Source: Pontibacter sp. HSC-36F09
Lineage (GTDB): Bacteria > Bacteroidota > Bacteroidia > Cytophagales > Hymenobacteraceae
Assembly (NCBI RefSeq): GCF_024171605.1
Contig: NZ_JALKAA010000001.1
Location: 1,054,001 to 1,118,000, forward strand
Length of the DNA: 64,000 nt
Direction of reading: 5' to 3'
Shown here: positions 45,885 to 54,534 of the stretch, in pieces
Layout of the letters: every line of letters begins with the position of its first letter
Numbering within the stretch: position 1 is the first letter of the stretch
The notes under the pieces: generated by a model
The model's input: the letters and a program-made list of their open reading frames with translations, nothing else
What the model was told of the DNA's origin: nothing
Databases searched by the model: none
Made by a program: the position numbers and the translations under genes

Positions 45885-46027
45885 GGATGCTGATCCCTTC
45901 TTTACTGATGCATAAATAACCGTGCATTTGTTTGGTGCGTAATTAAAGCCTAACCCCTCTACGCAACGGGGCAATCAAAAGAAATTGATTGTTTGAGATA
46001 TCCTTATTCATTTAACCGCTAGAAAAT

Positions 46028-47215
46028 ATGGCTTTAATCAACAAAAGTGACATTGAGAAACTGCTTAATGTGCAGAGCAACACGAAGGGCGCACTTTGCA
46101 TCTCTATTTACATACCTACACACCGCGCCGGCCACGAAACCCTGAATGGTCAGAATCAGACACTCTTTAAAAACAAACTGAAAGAAGCGCGCGCCCTGCT
46201 GGCCAGGCACGATGTGCCAGAGGCAGAAATTAACGCCTACCTGCAGCCTGCCGAAGGACTACTGGACGACACCGGATTCTGGCGCCACCAGGCCGAAGGG
46301 TTGGCCGTGTTTCTGACCAAAGGCTTCTCGGCGCACTATACCCTCCCGGCCACCATGCCAGACGTGGTATACGTGCTCGACCAGTTCCACTTCACACCCA
46401 TGTTGCCGCTCCTGAGCCAGAACGGCCGTTTCTTTATCTTGTCGCTTTACCGCGAACGTATCGGTTTTTACGAAGCCACTATTGAACGCATCCGGCAGAT
46501 AGACATCAGTGCTTTTGCGCCGGAGAGCATGAACGAGGCGCTCAAGTTCACGCTGAAAGGTAAAGACCAGGATTTCCATAACTCGACCACAACCGTAAAC
46601 GGCTCCAATATTGTGCACGGGGCGGGTGCCAGCAAAGGCGACGAAGAGCACGACGAGGTAATTGAGTTCATTCACGAGATAGACAACAGCCTGCAGGAGA
46701 TTCTGCACAACGCCACCGAGCCACTCGTGCTGGCCGGCGTGGACCACTACTGCGCCCTGTACCGCAAGTTCAGTAAGTACAAGCACATTGTGCCGCAGCA
46801 CATCAACCTGAACGAGAGCGCCGCAGGTATGAGCCCGCAGACCATACACGAGAAGGCGCTGGAAGTGATGAAGCCGCTGATGCAGCAGAGCCATACCGAC
46901 TCGCTGAGCCGCTACGAGAACGTGGCAGGCACCGGCGTAACGTCCGAAGACATTGCCACGGTAGCCGCCGAAGCGGTGCACGGCCGCGTCGACACGCTGT
47001 TTATTACGCCAAGTAACCCGGTGTGGGGACGCTACGATGCCAAGAGTGCCGTGGCCGAAGTGCACAAAGACTACCAGCGCGGCGACGACGACCTGATTAA
47101 CCTGGCGGCCATCAAGACGCTGGCGCAGGGCGGTAAGGTATACGTGAGCAGCTACAACGGTTTGGCCGAGGTGAGTGAAGATGGTGGCAGCGTAAAAGCG
47201 CTTTTCCGTTACTAA
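46028..47215 (+). CDS. baeRF family protein (bacterial eRF1-like)
   Basis: 395 residues, cytosolic. The overall pattern (an N-terminal domain starting with CISIYIPTHRAG, PLVLAGVDHYCALYRKFSKY near 235-254 and the C-terminal VDTLFITP...D(L)INLAAIKTLAQGGKVY) fits the bacterial archaeo-eukaryotic release factor (baeRF) families, which share the central and C-terminal domains of eRF1 and are proposed to act in ribosome rescue or stress. No catalytic GGQ motif of peptidyl release is present. Assignment to a particular baeRF subfamily is not possible by eye. Confidence 0.75.
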   Translation: MALINKSDIEKLLNVQSNTKGALCISIYIPTHRAGHETLNGQNQTLFKNKLKEARALLARHDVPEAEINAYLQPAEGLLDDTGFWRHQAEGLAVFLTKGFSAHYTLPATMPDVVYVLDQFHFTPMLPLLSQNGRFFILSLYRERIGFYEATIERIRQIDISAFAPESMNEALKFTLKGKDQDFHNSTTTVNGSNIVHGAGASKGDEEHDEVIEFIHEIDNSLQEILHNATEPLVLAGVDHYCALYRKFSKYKHIVPQHINLNESAAGMSPQTIHEKALEVMKPLMQQSHTDSLSRYENVAGTGVTSEDIATVAAEAVHGRVDTLFITPSNPVWGRYDAKSAVAEVHKDYQRGDDDLINLAAIKTLAQGGKVYVSSYNGLAEVSEDGGSVKALFRY

Positions 47216-47302
47216 ACAACACGTAATTTTGGCCGTTAGCGCCAGATAGCATAATTTAGAGGGCAGCCTTTGTGGGCTGCCCTTTCTTTTGCATACCTGT
47301 AC

Positions 47303-48325
47303 ATGAAGCTCCACCTCACTGACAAGCTCAACTTCCTGTCGAAATTAACGCCGTTGCGCATGTACAATGCCCTGCAGGTGGCGGGCAGCTATTGGTATGC
47401 ACGTATGTCGCGGAAAGCGGTGCACTGGGGCGACCCGATCAGCATTTCGTTTGAGCCGACTACCTCCTGCAACCTGCGTTGCCCCGAGTGCCCCAGCGGC
47501 CTCCGCTCCTTCACCAGACCCACCGGTATGCTGCAGAATGATCTGTTTAAAGAGACCATCGATCAGCTGCACAAGCGCCTGCTATACCTGATCTTCTACT
47601 TTCAGGGCGAGCCATACCTGCATAAGAGTTTTCTGGAGTTGGTGAAGTACGCATCAGACCGCGGCATCTATACCGCTACTTCCACCAACGCCCACTTCCT
47701 TGATAGCGATACCGCACGCAAGACCGTAGAGTCGGGCCTGGACCGCCTGATCGTATCGATTGACGGGACTACGCAGGAGACCTACGCGGCCTACCGTGTG
47801 GGTGGTAAACTGGACAAGGTGCTGGAGGGCACACGACAGGTCGTGAAGTGGAAAAAAGAGCTGAAGTCGCGCACGCCACACATTATGTTTCAGTTTCTGG
47901 TGGTAAAGCCTAACGAGCATCAGATTTCGGAAGTGCAGGCGCTGGCCGACGAGCTGGGTGTGGATGAAGTGGTGTTCAAAACAGCACAGATTTATGATTA
48001 CGAGCAGGGCTCGCCGCTTATACCTACCATCGATTATTATTCCAGGTATAAGAACAACGGCAACGGCAGTTTTTCCATCAAGAACAAATTACTCAACCAG
48101 TGCTGGAAGATGTGGCACTCGTGCGTGATCACTTGGGACGGCTTGATAGTGCCCTGCTGTTTCGACAAAGATGCCGAGTACCGAATGGGGGACGTGAAAG
48201 AGCAAAGCTTCCGGCAGGTATGGCGCAGCCCGGGGTATAACCAATTCCGCAAATCGTTGTTACAATCTCGGGAAGAGATAGAAATGTGCCGCAACTGCAC
48301 CGAGGGCACGCGGGTATGGGCTTAG
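47303..48325 (+). CDS. Radical SAM/SPASM domain protein
   Basis: 340 residues. The radical SAM CxxxCxxC cluster is CNLRCPEC near residue 56, with a SPASM C-terminal domain holding further Cys (CVITWDGLIVPCC and the final CRNCTEG), which binds auxiliary Fe-S clusters. Such proteins modify peptides or sugars, or reductively transform metabolites. No precursor peptide gene was found nearby. The ATG at 47303 is the likely start (MKLHLTDKLNF); an in-frame codon at 47270 would add 11 residues. Confidence 0.9.
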   Translation: MKLHLTDKLNFLSKLTPLRMYNALQVAGSYWYARMSRKAVHWGDPISISFEPTTSCNLRCPECPSGLRSFTRPTGMLQNDLFKETIDQLHKRLLYLIFYFQGEPYLHKSFLELVKYASDRGIYTATSTNAHFLDSDTARKTVESGLDRLIVSIDGTTQETYAAYRVGGKLDKVLEGTRQVVKWKKELKSRTPHIMFQFLVVKPNEHQISEVQALADELGVDEVVFKTAQIYDYEQGSPLIPTIDYYSRYKNNGNGSFSIKNKLLNQCWKMWHSCVITWDGLIVPCCFDKDAEYRMGDVKEQSFRQVWRSPGYNQFRKSLLQSREEIEMCRNCTEGTRVWA

Positions 48326-48363
48326 GCTATACCTGAAGGTGATGTGCAACAATCAGATACTAT

Positions 48364-49296
48364 ATGAACGATATTAACAAGGCTATCGACCTTTTGCTGG
48401 GCAAGCTGGATAATTGGGGTGAGCACTTAATTTTGATGCTGCCCAATATTGCGGTAGCGATCATACTCATAATCATCACATTTGTGGTGGCCCGGTTTAT
48501 CCGCAACGGATTAGACAAAGTGATAGGACGTATATCGCACAGCGCGGCTCTCAACAACCTGATTTCCAATATCCTCTACATTTCCTTGCTGGCGGTCGGC
48601 TTTTTCTTTGTACTCAGCGTGCTACAACTCGACAAGGTGGTCATCTCCTTGCTGGCCGGTGTCGGTATCATCGGTCTGGCTTTAGGTTTTGCCTTTCAAG
48701 ACATTGCCGCCAACTTTATCTCCGGTATCATCATCGCTGTGCATAAGCCCTTTGGCGTGGGCGACATGATAGAAACCAACGACTATTTCGGGGTTATTGA
48801 ACGAGTATCGCTCCGCACGTTAGATATTCGGCAGCCCTCCGGCGAACTGGTAAAACTGCCCAACAAGATGGTGTTTGAAAACCCGGTAACCAACTATTCG
48901 AACGGCGGCACACGGCGTATCGATTTGGATGTGGGCGTGTCGTACGGAGAGGATTTGGAGCACGTGCAGCAGATTGCAATAGAAGCCTTGCAAGATGTGA
49001 AGAACCGGGTAAAGACGCGTGACATAGAAGTGATGTACGATGCCTTCGGGGACAGCTCTATTAATTTCAAGGCCCGCTTCTGGATTACTTATTCGCGGCA
49101 GGTAGATTTTGTATCAGCCAAGAGCGATGCCATTATCAAGATCAAAAAGGCTTTTGATGCAAACAACATCATGATTCCGTTCCCGATTCGCACACTGGAC
49201 TTTGGTATAAAAGGTGGCGAGAAGCTGAGCGAGCATCTGGAACAAATGCAGAACCAAATGAGGGATGGCCGTGGAATGACAGACAATGAGGTATAG
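48364..49296 (+). CDS. MscS-type mechanosensitive ion channel
   Basis: 310 residues. Three N-terminal membrane helices, the pore-lining third helix being VVISLLAGVGIIGLALGFAFQD near 89-110 with the Gly/Ala pattern of MscS, then the beta domain starting NFISGIIIAVHKPFGVGD and the alpha-beta C-terminal domain. Releases osmolytes on hypo-osmotic shock. Single gene ending at a bidirectional terminator. Confidence 0.95.
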   Translation: MNDINKAIDLLLGKLDNWGEHLILMLPNIAVAIILIIITFVVARFIRNGLDKVIGRISHSAALNNLISNILYISLLAVGFFFVLSVLQLDKVVISLLAGVGIIGLALGFAFQDIAANFISGIIIAVHKPFGVGDMIETNDYFGVIERVSLRTLDIRQPSGELVKLPNKMVFENPVTNYSNGGTRRIDLDVGVSYGEDLEHVQQIAIEALQDVKNRVKTRDIEVMYDAFGDSSINFKARFWITYSRQVDFVSAKSDAIIKIKKAFDANNIMIPFPIRTLDFGIKGGEKLSEHLEQMQNQMRDGRGMTDNEV

Positions 49297-49310
49297 CCAA
49301 TACAGGTATA

Positions 49311-49345
49311 AAACAGAAAGGGCCGACTAATCGGCCCTTTCTGTT
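49311..49345. terminator. Bidirectional terminator
   Basis: AGAAAGGGCCGA and TCGGCCCTTTCT form a long stem around CTAA, between mscS and the convergent hypothetical gene. Confidence 0.85.
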
Positions 49346-49684
49346 TTATTTGTCTTTTTTGTCAAGGTTTTTGCCAAGGTCCTCCACCTGTTTCAGGAAG
49401 TCATCGACCTTCGCATCGGCATAAGGTCCGTACGAGTTAGAGATCGTGCCGTGCAGGCCGTTGCTGGTTTCCACGGCATATAGTATCGACATATCATCCG
49501 GATCGCTCTCACCCTCGAATCGGTAAAAGTCCACGATGCGCACCTCATCCGGCCCGAAGGTCTGCTTGTCCTCCATGGTGCATAGTTTGCCCTCTCCAGA
49601 CACTTTAAAGTCGTAGGTATAGCCGTCCTTGCGAAGGCGGTTGAGTACGTTAATGAGGCTTCTTTCTTCTACTTTATCTTGCAT
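49346..49684 (-). CDS. Small hypothetical protein (Bacteroidota family often labelled phosphoribosylpyrophosphate synthetase)
   Basis: 112 residues, cytosolic, acidic C-terminus. Typical segments are NRLRKDGYTYDFKVSGEGKL (11-30), DEVRIVDFYRFEGESDPDD near 46-64 and DGLHGTI-type SNGLHGTISNSYG. In databases such short proteins often carry the name phosphoribosylpyrophosphate synthetase, but the length and lack of a PRPP-binding loop show this name is not correct. Function unknown. Confidence 0.75.
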   Translation of the reverse strand: MQDKVEERSLINVLNRLRKDGYTYDFKVSGEGKLCTMEDKQTFGPDEVRIVDFYRFEGESDPDDMSILYAVETSNGLHGTISNSYGPYADAKVDDFLKQVEDLGKNLDKKDK

Positions 49685-50033
49685 AGCGTATAGTTTTAAG
49701 GGATATTCAGGTTAGGTATAAACCTATACGCAAATTCAGGCAATGGATACGAAAAAGGGGCTGGAATTATTAATAGCCTCAGGTAGTGGAGGCGTAGGAG
49801 TTAAAGTAAGTCAGAACAAACTATCAGGTATAGTGCCACGAAACTGACAAAGCTTATACCTAAGGCGTTGAGGTTTTGCGCGAAGGTATAGCCGAATTCA
49901 CCCAGAGATAGTTCAGGCATTGAGACCAGGGTGATATCAGGTATAGATGCTATACCTGGTTAGCTATTCAGAAAGGAGTAGTCAGACAGTCCTTTGCCGG
50001 AAGTTCTTTCGTCAGGCCTGTTTCAAGGTATAG
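49685..50033. other. Intergenic region dense in GGTATA/TATACC motifs
   Basis: About 350 bases without a gene and with at least seven GGTATA/TATACC copies, including closely spaced opposite-facing pairs (near 49941-49956 and 50027-50039). No promoter or RNA was recognised. Confidence 0.6.
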
Positions 50034-50210
50034 CTATACCGCTTTCTTCTCGAGCTCCTTCTGGATCTTACTAAGGTCGATGGCGGAGCAGCCACCACAG
50101 CCTTTAGCGCATCCGGCATTTTTGTTAGGCATGACGCTGCGGTAAATCACCCGTACCATGTAGGCTATTGCTACCGCGAATATCAGGAAGATGATGATGT
50201 TCTGTACCAT
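50034..50210 (-). CDS. FeoB-associated-type Cys-rich small membrane protein
   Basis: 58 residues, found by translating the spacer between the hypothetical gene and the inositol monophosphatase gene. One N-terminal membrane helix (about 4-24) and a Cys-rich tail GCAKGCGGCSAID (33-45). This fits the FeoB_associated family (small Cys-rich proteins beside ferrous iron transporters). No feoA or feoB is in the window, so the link to iron is only by family. Starts at the ATG at 50210. Confidence 0.72.
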   Translation of the reverse strand: MVQNIIIFLIFAVAIAYMVRVIYRSVMPNKNAGCAKGCGGCSAIDLSKIQKELEKKAV

Positions 50211-50244
50211 ATGCTCTTATCAACTACACAAATTTACAAAAAGT

Positions 50245-51048
50245 TTAGGGAAGTGGCTCTTTCCAGTGCTCGGCAATCGTATCGAGCATCTCCTGGTGGA
50301 TGTTGCCGTTACTGGCCACGATCTCCCGGTCAAAAACATAGTCGCCGCCAGCTGTGAACTTTGAGACATGTCCGCCAGCCTCCTGCACAATAATAGCGCC
50401 GCCTGCCACATCCCAGGCATTCAGGTTAAATTCAAAGAAACCCTCAAAACGACCAACCGCCACATAAGCTAGGTCTAACGCGGCCGAGCCGAGCCGCCGC
50501 ACCCCATGCGATTTGCCCATAAAAGCGCCCAGCACCTGCAGGTACTGCTGCGTGAGACCGAACTCATAATAAGGAAAGCCTGTGGCGATGAGCGAATCCT
50601 TCAACTTTTCCGCAGGCGATACCTTAATGGGACTGTCATTTAAGAATGCGCCGTTGCCCTTTGTCGCATAGAAGCATTCGTCTTTGTTAATCTCGTACAC
50701 GATGCCCAGCACCACCTCGTCGGCGTCCATCAGCGCTACGCTCACAGAGTAAAGCGGCAAGCCATGGGTAAAGTTAGTGGTGCCATCCAGAGGGTCGATG
50801 ATCCAGTTGAAACGCTCGCCGCGGGTGTTGTCGGTTTCCTCTTCTGTAATAAAGCCTGCCTCGGGCAACAAATTTCGCAGTGCCTCTACCAGTTGCTTTT
50901 CGGCCTCTTTATCAACGTACGATACCAGGTTATTAAAGCCTTTCAGTTCTACCTTACCCCTGTCGAAGGTGGTTGCTTCGTGCTTGATAAATGCGCCTAC
51001 TCTTTTGACGATGATATTGGCATTCTGGCAAAGTTGCTGCAAGTTCAT
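50245..51048 (-). CDS. suhB: Inositol monophosphatase family protein
   Basis: 267 residues of the Mg2+-dependent lithium-sensitive phosphatase fold. Metal site residues: E70 in ITEEE, D85 and D88 in DPLDGTTNFTHG (85-96), and the C-terminal WDVAGGAIIVQEAGG block. Substrates range from inositol-1-phosphate to other phosphomonoesters; the same family includes 3'-phosphoadenosine nucleotidases, so the exact substrate is open. The start overlaps the end of the DUF4105 gene by four bases (ATGA), indicating coupling. Confidence 0.92.
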   Translation of the reverse strand: MNLQQLCQNANIIVKRVGAFIKHEATTFDRGKVELKGFNNLVSYVDKEAEKQLVEALRNLLPEAGFITEEETDNTRGERFNWIIDPLDGTTNFTHGLPLYSVSVALMDADEVVLGIVYEINKDECFYATKGNGAFLNDSPIKVSPAEKLKDSLIATGFPYYEFGLTQQYLQVLGAFMGKSHGVRRLGSAALDLAYVAVGRFEGFFEFNLNAWDVAGGAIIVQEAGGHVSKFTAGGDYVFDREIVASNGNIHQEMLDTIAEHWKEPLP

Positions 51049-52283
51049 ATCCGCTCTTTTATTTTAGTGTTCGTGTTGCTGATAACCATTGGCTGTCTGG
51101 CAGCCCAAACCGTATACGCGGCTCTTACCAAGAGGGCTAAGGCAATCGGGAAAACAGCGGTATGTAATTGCTGCGGCCACGCCCACCACAACAGTAGCGT
51201 GATGAAAGCGAGCGCAGCCGTTACCAGCATGTATTTCTGCAACCAGCCCGGCAGCACAGGACGGGCCAGGAAAGCTGCAGCTACCACGTGGGTAGGCAGT
51301 GCCCAGAGCAGATTAAAGTTGTTGGCAGCCGCCTGATGATCAGTGGCAAACCAAAGCAGAAATAGCAATACGCCCAGCAGACCCGTGATCAGGAAGAAAA
51401 ACACATCAAACATACGGCTGCGCTTGCGGTGCTTGTAGTCGAGGTACGTAATGAGGGCAACTGCCCCGAAAAATAGCCACCACACCACCACGGGGCTAAA
51501 CGGGCCACCAGTTGAGGCAGGCGGCGGACTGTTCTGGAAAATAACGGTTGGCTTGCCTACCAAGGGCACCTGCCGTCCATCTTGCTGAATTGTAGCGTTA
51601 CCGAATCCCTCCGACAAATAATTGGGCAGGAACATGTATTCGTAGGGCGTGGCCTTTTGGTCGATCGGTGCGCCCAGAGCTAGGTCTATCCCGAAATCGG
51701 ACCAGGGCTGCGGCGGCAGGTATAGGTCGATCAGGTTGCGGAAGCTCATGTCCTTGTCCAGGTGCGCGATGTTGAAGGCCACCTGGTCGGGGAAAGTAGC
51801 TTCTATACCATCGCGTATGCGGGTGGCGCAGTTGTCGAAGAAGAAGTCGTAGAGGTAAAAGCGATTCTGAGGCAGATAGTTGTTCGTAAGAAACTGCCAG
51901 TACTGTTGCTTCTGCGCTTCCGTGAAGTTCATCTCCTGCTCATAGATGGAGCGATTGTCCAGGGTATAGCTGTAGGCGAAATCCTGGAAGTAGGCGATGG
52001 AAAGCTTGTAGTTGAGTTTGCCCCGGATAAACTTGATGTAAAAGCCTGGCTCGTTGAAGTCGAAGGTGCCGTAGTTGAACACGATGTCCATACCTGTGGC
52101 GGGGTCGTTGACACGCACGGCACTGTGTCCGAAGATGGCATAGAGTTCATCGCCCGGCGAGCAGGTGATCAGGCTGATTTTGGCCTCCTGCGAAAGTTGG
52201 CTGCCCTCAAACTGCGCCTGCACCTGCAGAGTGGCGAAGAGCAAGGTAAATATGAGTGAAAGCTTTTTAAGGTATAGCTTCAT
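51045..52283 (-). CDS. DUF4105 / Lnb-like membrane protein
   Basis: 412 residues. Signal peptide about 1-23, then a papain-like periplasmic domain: FGHSAVRVND near 52-61 holds the putative catalytic His and FFDNCATRIRD near 149-159 the putative catalytic Cys. The last third has four membrane helices (about 273-290, 298-318, 330-350, 360-380). Resembles the Lnb N-terminal periplasmic domain family, proposed to act on lipoproteins or peptidoglycan-associated substrates. Overlaps suhB by four bases. Confidence 0.87.
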   Translation of the reverse strand: MKLYLKKLSLIFTLLFATLQVQAQFEGSQLSQEAKISLITCSPGDELYAIFGHSAVRVNDPATGMDIVFNYGTFDFNEPGFYIKFIRGKLNYKLSIAYFQDFAYSYTLDNRSIYEQEMNFTEAQKQQYWQFLTNNYLPQNRFYLYDFFFDNCATRIRDGIEATFPDQVAFNIAHLDKDMSFRNLIDLYLPPQPWSDFGIDLALGAPIDQKATPYEYMFLPNYLSEGFGNATIQQDGRQVPLVGKPTVIFQNSPPPASTGGPFSPVVVWWLFFGAVALITYLDYKHRKRSRMFDVFFFLITGLLGVLLFLLWFATDHQAAANNFNLLWALPTHVVAAAFLARPVLPGWLQKYMLVTAALAFITLLLWWAWPQQLHTAVFPIALALLVRAAYTVWAARQPMVISNTNTKIKERI

Positions 52284-52440
52284 GGTTATATTGATACCGC
52301 GACAATCCTATCATGTGTCACGATTTTGTCAAAGTTTTTAATCTATTAAAAAGCCGAAGCCCAATAGTCTGGCTATTCTGTTCCTCAAATTCGCTGCGCT
52401 TCCAACACAGGTATACATTTTCGTTGTGTTAGCCGTGGTC

Positions 52441-53133
52441 CTACTTTGCTCCCGCTCCGGAAACTACCAACACAAATTCCCCTTTAATGGCTTTGGTAGT
52501 AAAGATTTCGATCAGTTCGTCTAGGGTACCGTTAATGGTCTCTTCAAACATCTTCGAGATTTCACGTGAAACAGAAGCCATACGTTCGCCTCCGAAGTAC
52601 TCTTTGAACTGTGTGAGCGTTTTAAGCAGGCGGTGCGGAGACTCATAGAAAATCATGGTGCGCTCCTCTGTTGCCAAACTGATCAGGCGTGTCTGACGTC
52701 CCTTTTTCAAAGGCAGAAACCCCTCAAAAGTAAACCGGTCGGTGCTGAAGCCAGATTTGACCAAGGCAGGCACAAAGGCAGTTGCGCCCGGCAGGCATTC
52801 TACCTTAAGACCAGCCTTCAGGCACTCACGCACCAGCAGAAAGCCTGGGTCAGAAATTCCGGGTGTGCCGGCATCCGAAATGAGTGCCATCACCTCACCT
52901 GCTTTCATGCGATCTGCCAGGTGTGCGCTGGCTTTGTGTTCGTTGTGCAGGTGATGGCTATGCATGCGCTTCTCTATACCCAGGTGCTGCAGCAACTTGC
53001 CGCTGGTACGGGTGTCCTCGGCCAGAATCACGTCCACTTCCTTCAGGATGCGAATGGCCCGCAGTGTAATATCCTCCAGGTTACCGATGGGTGTCGGCAC
53101 CAGGTATAGATTGGTTTTTTCAGGTTCCTGCAT
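52441..53133 (-). CDS. rsmI: 16S rRNA (cytidine(1402)-2'-O)-methyltransferase RsmI
   Basis: 230-residue SAM-dependent methyltransferase of the tetrapyrrole methylase fold that modifies C1402 in 16S rRNA. TPIGNLEDITLRA (14-26), AEDTRTSGKLL near 39-49, LISDAGTPGISDPG near 83-96 and the ATAFVPALVKSG-type block are diagnostic. Full length. A -7 element ends four bases before the ATG, as with glyS. A near-parS palindrome lies inside the gene at 52558-52573. Confidence 0.95.
   Translation of the reverse strand: MQEPEKTNLYLVPTPIGNLEDITLRAIRILKEVDVILAEDTRTSGKLLQHLGIEKRMHSHHLHNEHKASAHLADRMKAGEVMALISDAGTPGISDPGFLLVRECLKAGLKVECLPGATAFVPALVKSGFSTDRFTFEGFLPLKKGRQTRLISLATEERTMIFYESPHRLLKTLTQFKEYFGGERMASVSREISKMFEETINGTLDELIEIFTTKAIKGEFVLVVSGAGAK
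52558..52573. promoter_or_regulatory. Degenerate parS-like site inside rsmI
   Basis: GATTTCACGTGAAACA matches the parS consensus at 14 of 16 positions (the first two bases differ). Located in coding DNA, about 36 kb from the perfect site. Secondary parS sites often occur near origins, but coding constraint could also give this match. Confidence 0.4.
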
Positions 53134-53137
53134 GCAG

Positions 53138-53145
53138 CAAAGGTA
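53138..53145 (-). promoter_or_regulatory. -7 promoter element of rsmI
   Basis: TACCTTTG on the minus strand (CAAAGGTA on plus), four bases before the rsmI ATG at 53133, suggesting a leaderless or near-leaderless mRNA. Confidence 0.55.
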
Positions 53146-53225
53146 TTACTTAATTGTCGATTGTGCACGGCTGAATACTTCGCTAGCACACTGGTTTAAG
53201 CGGTTGTAAGTCAACTTCAAGCAAT

Positions 53226-53471
53226 TTATACCATCATGTTATCGTAGATCTCATCGATGCGGCGGGCCAGCTCCAGGTCTTTGTCTGTCACTGTGTTGCC
53301 GGCGTCGTGGGTGGTCAGCTCGATCTCTACTTTGTTATATACATTGCTCCACCACGGGTGATGGTTGAGCTCCTCGGCCACATCAGCCACTTTGTTCATA
53401 AAAGCCATGGCCGACCTGAAATCTTTGAACTCGAGGCTGCGGGTGAGCATATTTTCTGTTTCCTTCCACAT
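53226..53471 (-). CDS. phhB: 4a-hydroxytetrahydrobiopterin dehydratase (pterin-4a-carbinolamine dehydratase)
   Basis: 81 residues. The active-site pattern ELNHHPWWSNVYNKVEIEL (H37, H38, P39) is diagnostic. The enzyme recycles tetrahydrobiopterin in phenylalanine hydroxylation and many bacteria have it as a cytosolic protein. Slightly shorter than usual at the N-terminus. No phenylalanine hydroxylase gene in the window. Confidence 0.93.
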   Translation of the reverse strand: MWKETENMLTRSLEFKDFRSAMAFMNKVADVAEELNHHPWWSNVYNKVEIELTTHDAGNTVTDKDLELARRIDEIYDNMMV

Positions 53472-53588
53472 GATCTTCTGGTGCTATATTTTAAGGTATA
53501 AACGGCCAGCTACCTCACAAGATGCCGGTCTGCGGTAACTAGGCTAAAAATGCAGGCGTATAGTATGGACTGCGGTCACACTAAAACT

Positions 53589-54458
53589 ATGAAAACTATG
53601 GCAAACAAACCAAAAGAAGTACCCGCTCAGGAACAGGGAGTGCAGCCCGGCAAAGAACACAAAATGACCCCGCAGCCGGAGTACATACGCCAAAATTACA
53701 AAGGCAGCGATAAATTGAAGGGTAAGAAAGCATTGATCACGGGTGGTGACAGTGGTATAGGCCGGGCCGTGGCCGTACACTTTGCCCGCGAAGGAGCCGA
53801 TGTGGCCATTGTATACCTCAACGAGGACAAAGATGCCAAAGACACGCTTCAGCTTATAGAGAAGGAAGGTAGGAAAGGGGTGCTTATCTCAGGCGATATC
53901 GGCGACGAAACCTTCTGCAAAAATGCTGTGAAGCAAGCCGTGAAGGAGCTCGGAGGCCTGGACATACTGGTTAACAATGCGGCCGAACAGCATGAGCAAA
54001 CCGACCTTAAAGACATTTCGAAGGATCAGTTGCGACGCACATTCCAGACGAATATCTTCTCGATGTTTTACATGACCAAGGCGGCGCTGGAGCATATGAA
54101 AGAAGGCGGCGCCATCATCAACTCCACTTCCGTTACCTCCTACCGCGGCAGCGACCACCTCATGGATTACGCCTCTACCAAAGGGGCTATCACAGCCTTC
54201 ACCCGCTCGCTTTCAGCCAATCTGGCCGAAAAGAAAATACGCGTGAACACAGTAGCACCCGGCCCGATCTGGACCCCGCTTATACCTGCCTCTTTTGACA
54301 AGAAGAAAGTGAAGGAGTTCGGTCAAAATGTTCCGCTAGGGCGCCCTGGGCAGCCATCGGAAGTAGCTCCGGCCTATGTGCTGCTGGCGTCGGAGGACGG
54401 CTCTTATATAACCGGCCAAGTGATCCACGTGAATGGCGGCGAACAGGTGGGCAGCTAA
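53589..54458 (+). CDS. SDR family oxidoreductase (YghA-type)
   Basis: 289 residues. A hydrophilic N-terminal extension (PEYIRQNYKGSDKLKGKKALITG) precedes the Rossmann fold with TGGDSGIG at 51-58, NNAAEQ near 130 and catalytic YASTK. The extension with GxxxPxPxY pattern and TGGDSGIGRAVA is typical of YghA-type SDRs, often linked to general stress or osmotic conditions in other bacteria. Start at 53589 or the ATG at 53598; upstream codons at 53550 look less likely. It leads a group with two hydrophilic small proteins. Confidence 0.9.
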   Translation: MKTMANKPKEVPAQEQGVQPGKEHKMTPQPEYIRQNYKGSDKLKGKKALITGGDSGIGRAVAVHFAREGADVAIVYLNEDKDAKDTLQLIEKEGRKGVLISGDIGDETFCKNAVKQAVKELGGLDILVNNAAEQHEQTDLKDISKDQLRRTFQTNIFSMFYMTKAALEHMKEGGAIINSTSVTSYRGSDHLMDYASTKGAITAFTRSLSANLAEKKIRVNTVAPGPIWTPLIPASFDKKKVKEFGQNVPLGRPGQPSEVAPAYVLLASEDGSYITGQVIHVNGGEQVGS

Positions 54459-54534
54459 GCAAATTAAACCATAGCGGCCAAAATGGAGTAAAAACAGGTA
54501 TAGCACTTAAGTGAAGCGCGATAAAGATACAACT

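Noticed and set aside
46259..47314. 351-codon minus-strand open frame
   Set aside because: Antisense shadow of the baeRF-type gene; composition is that of a reversed GC-rich gene (Val, His, Arg rich) and it has no motifs.
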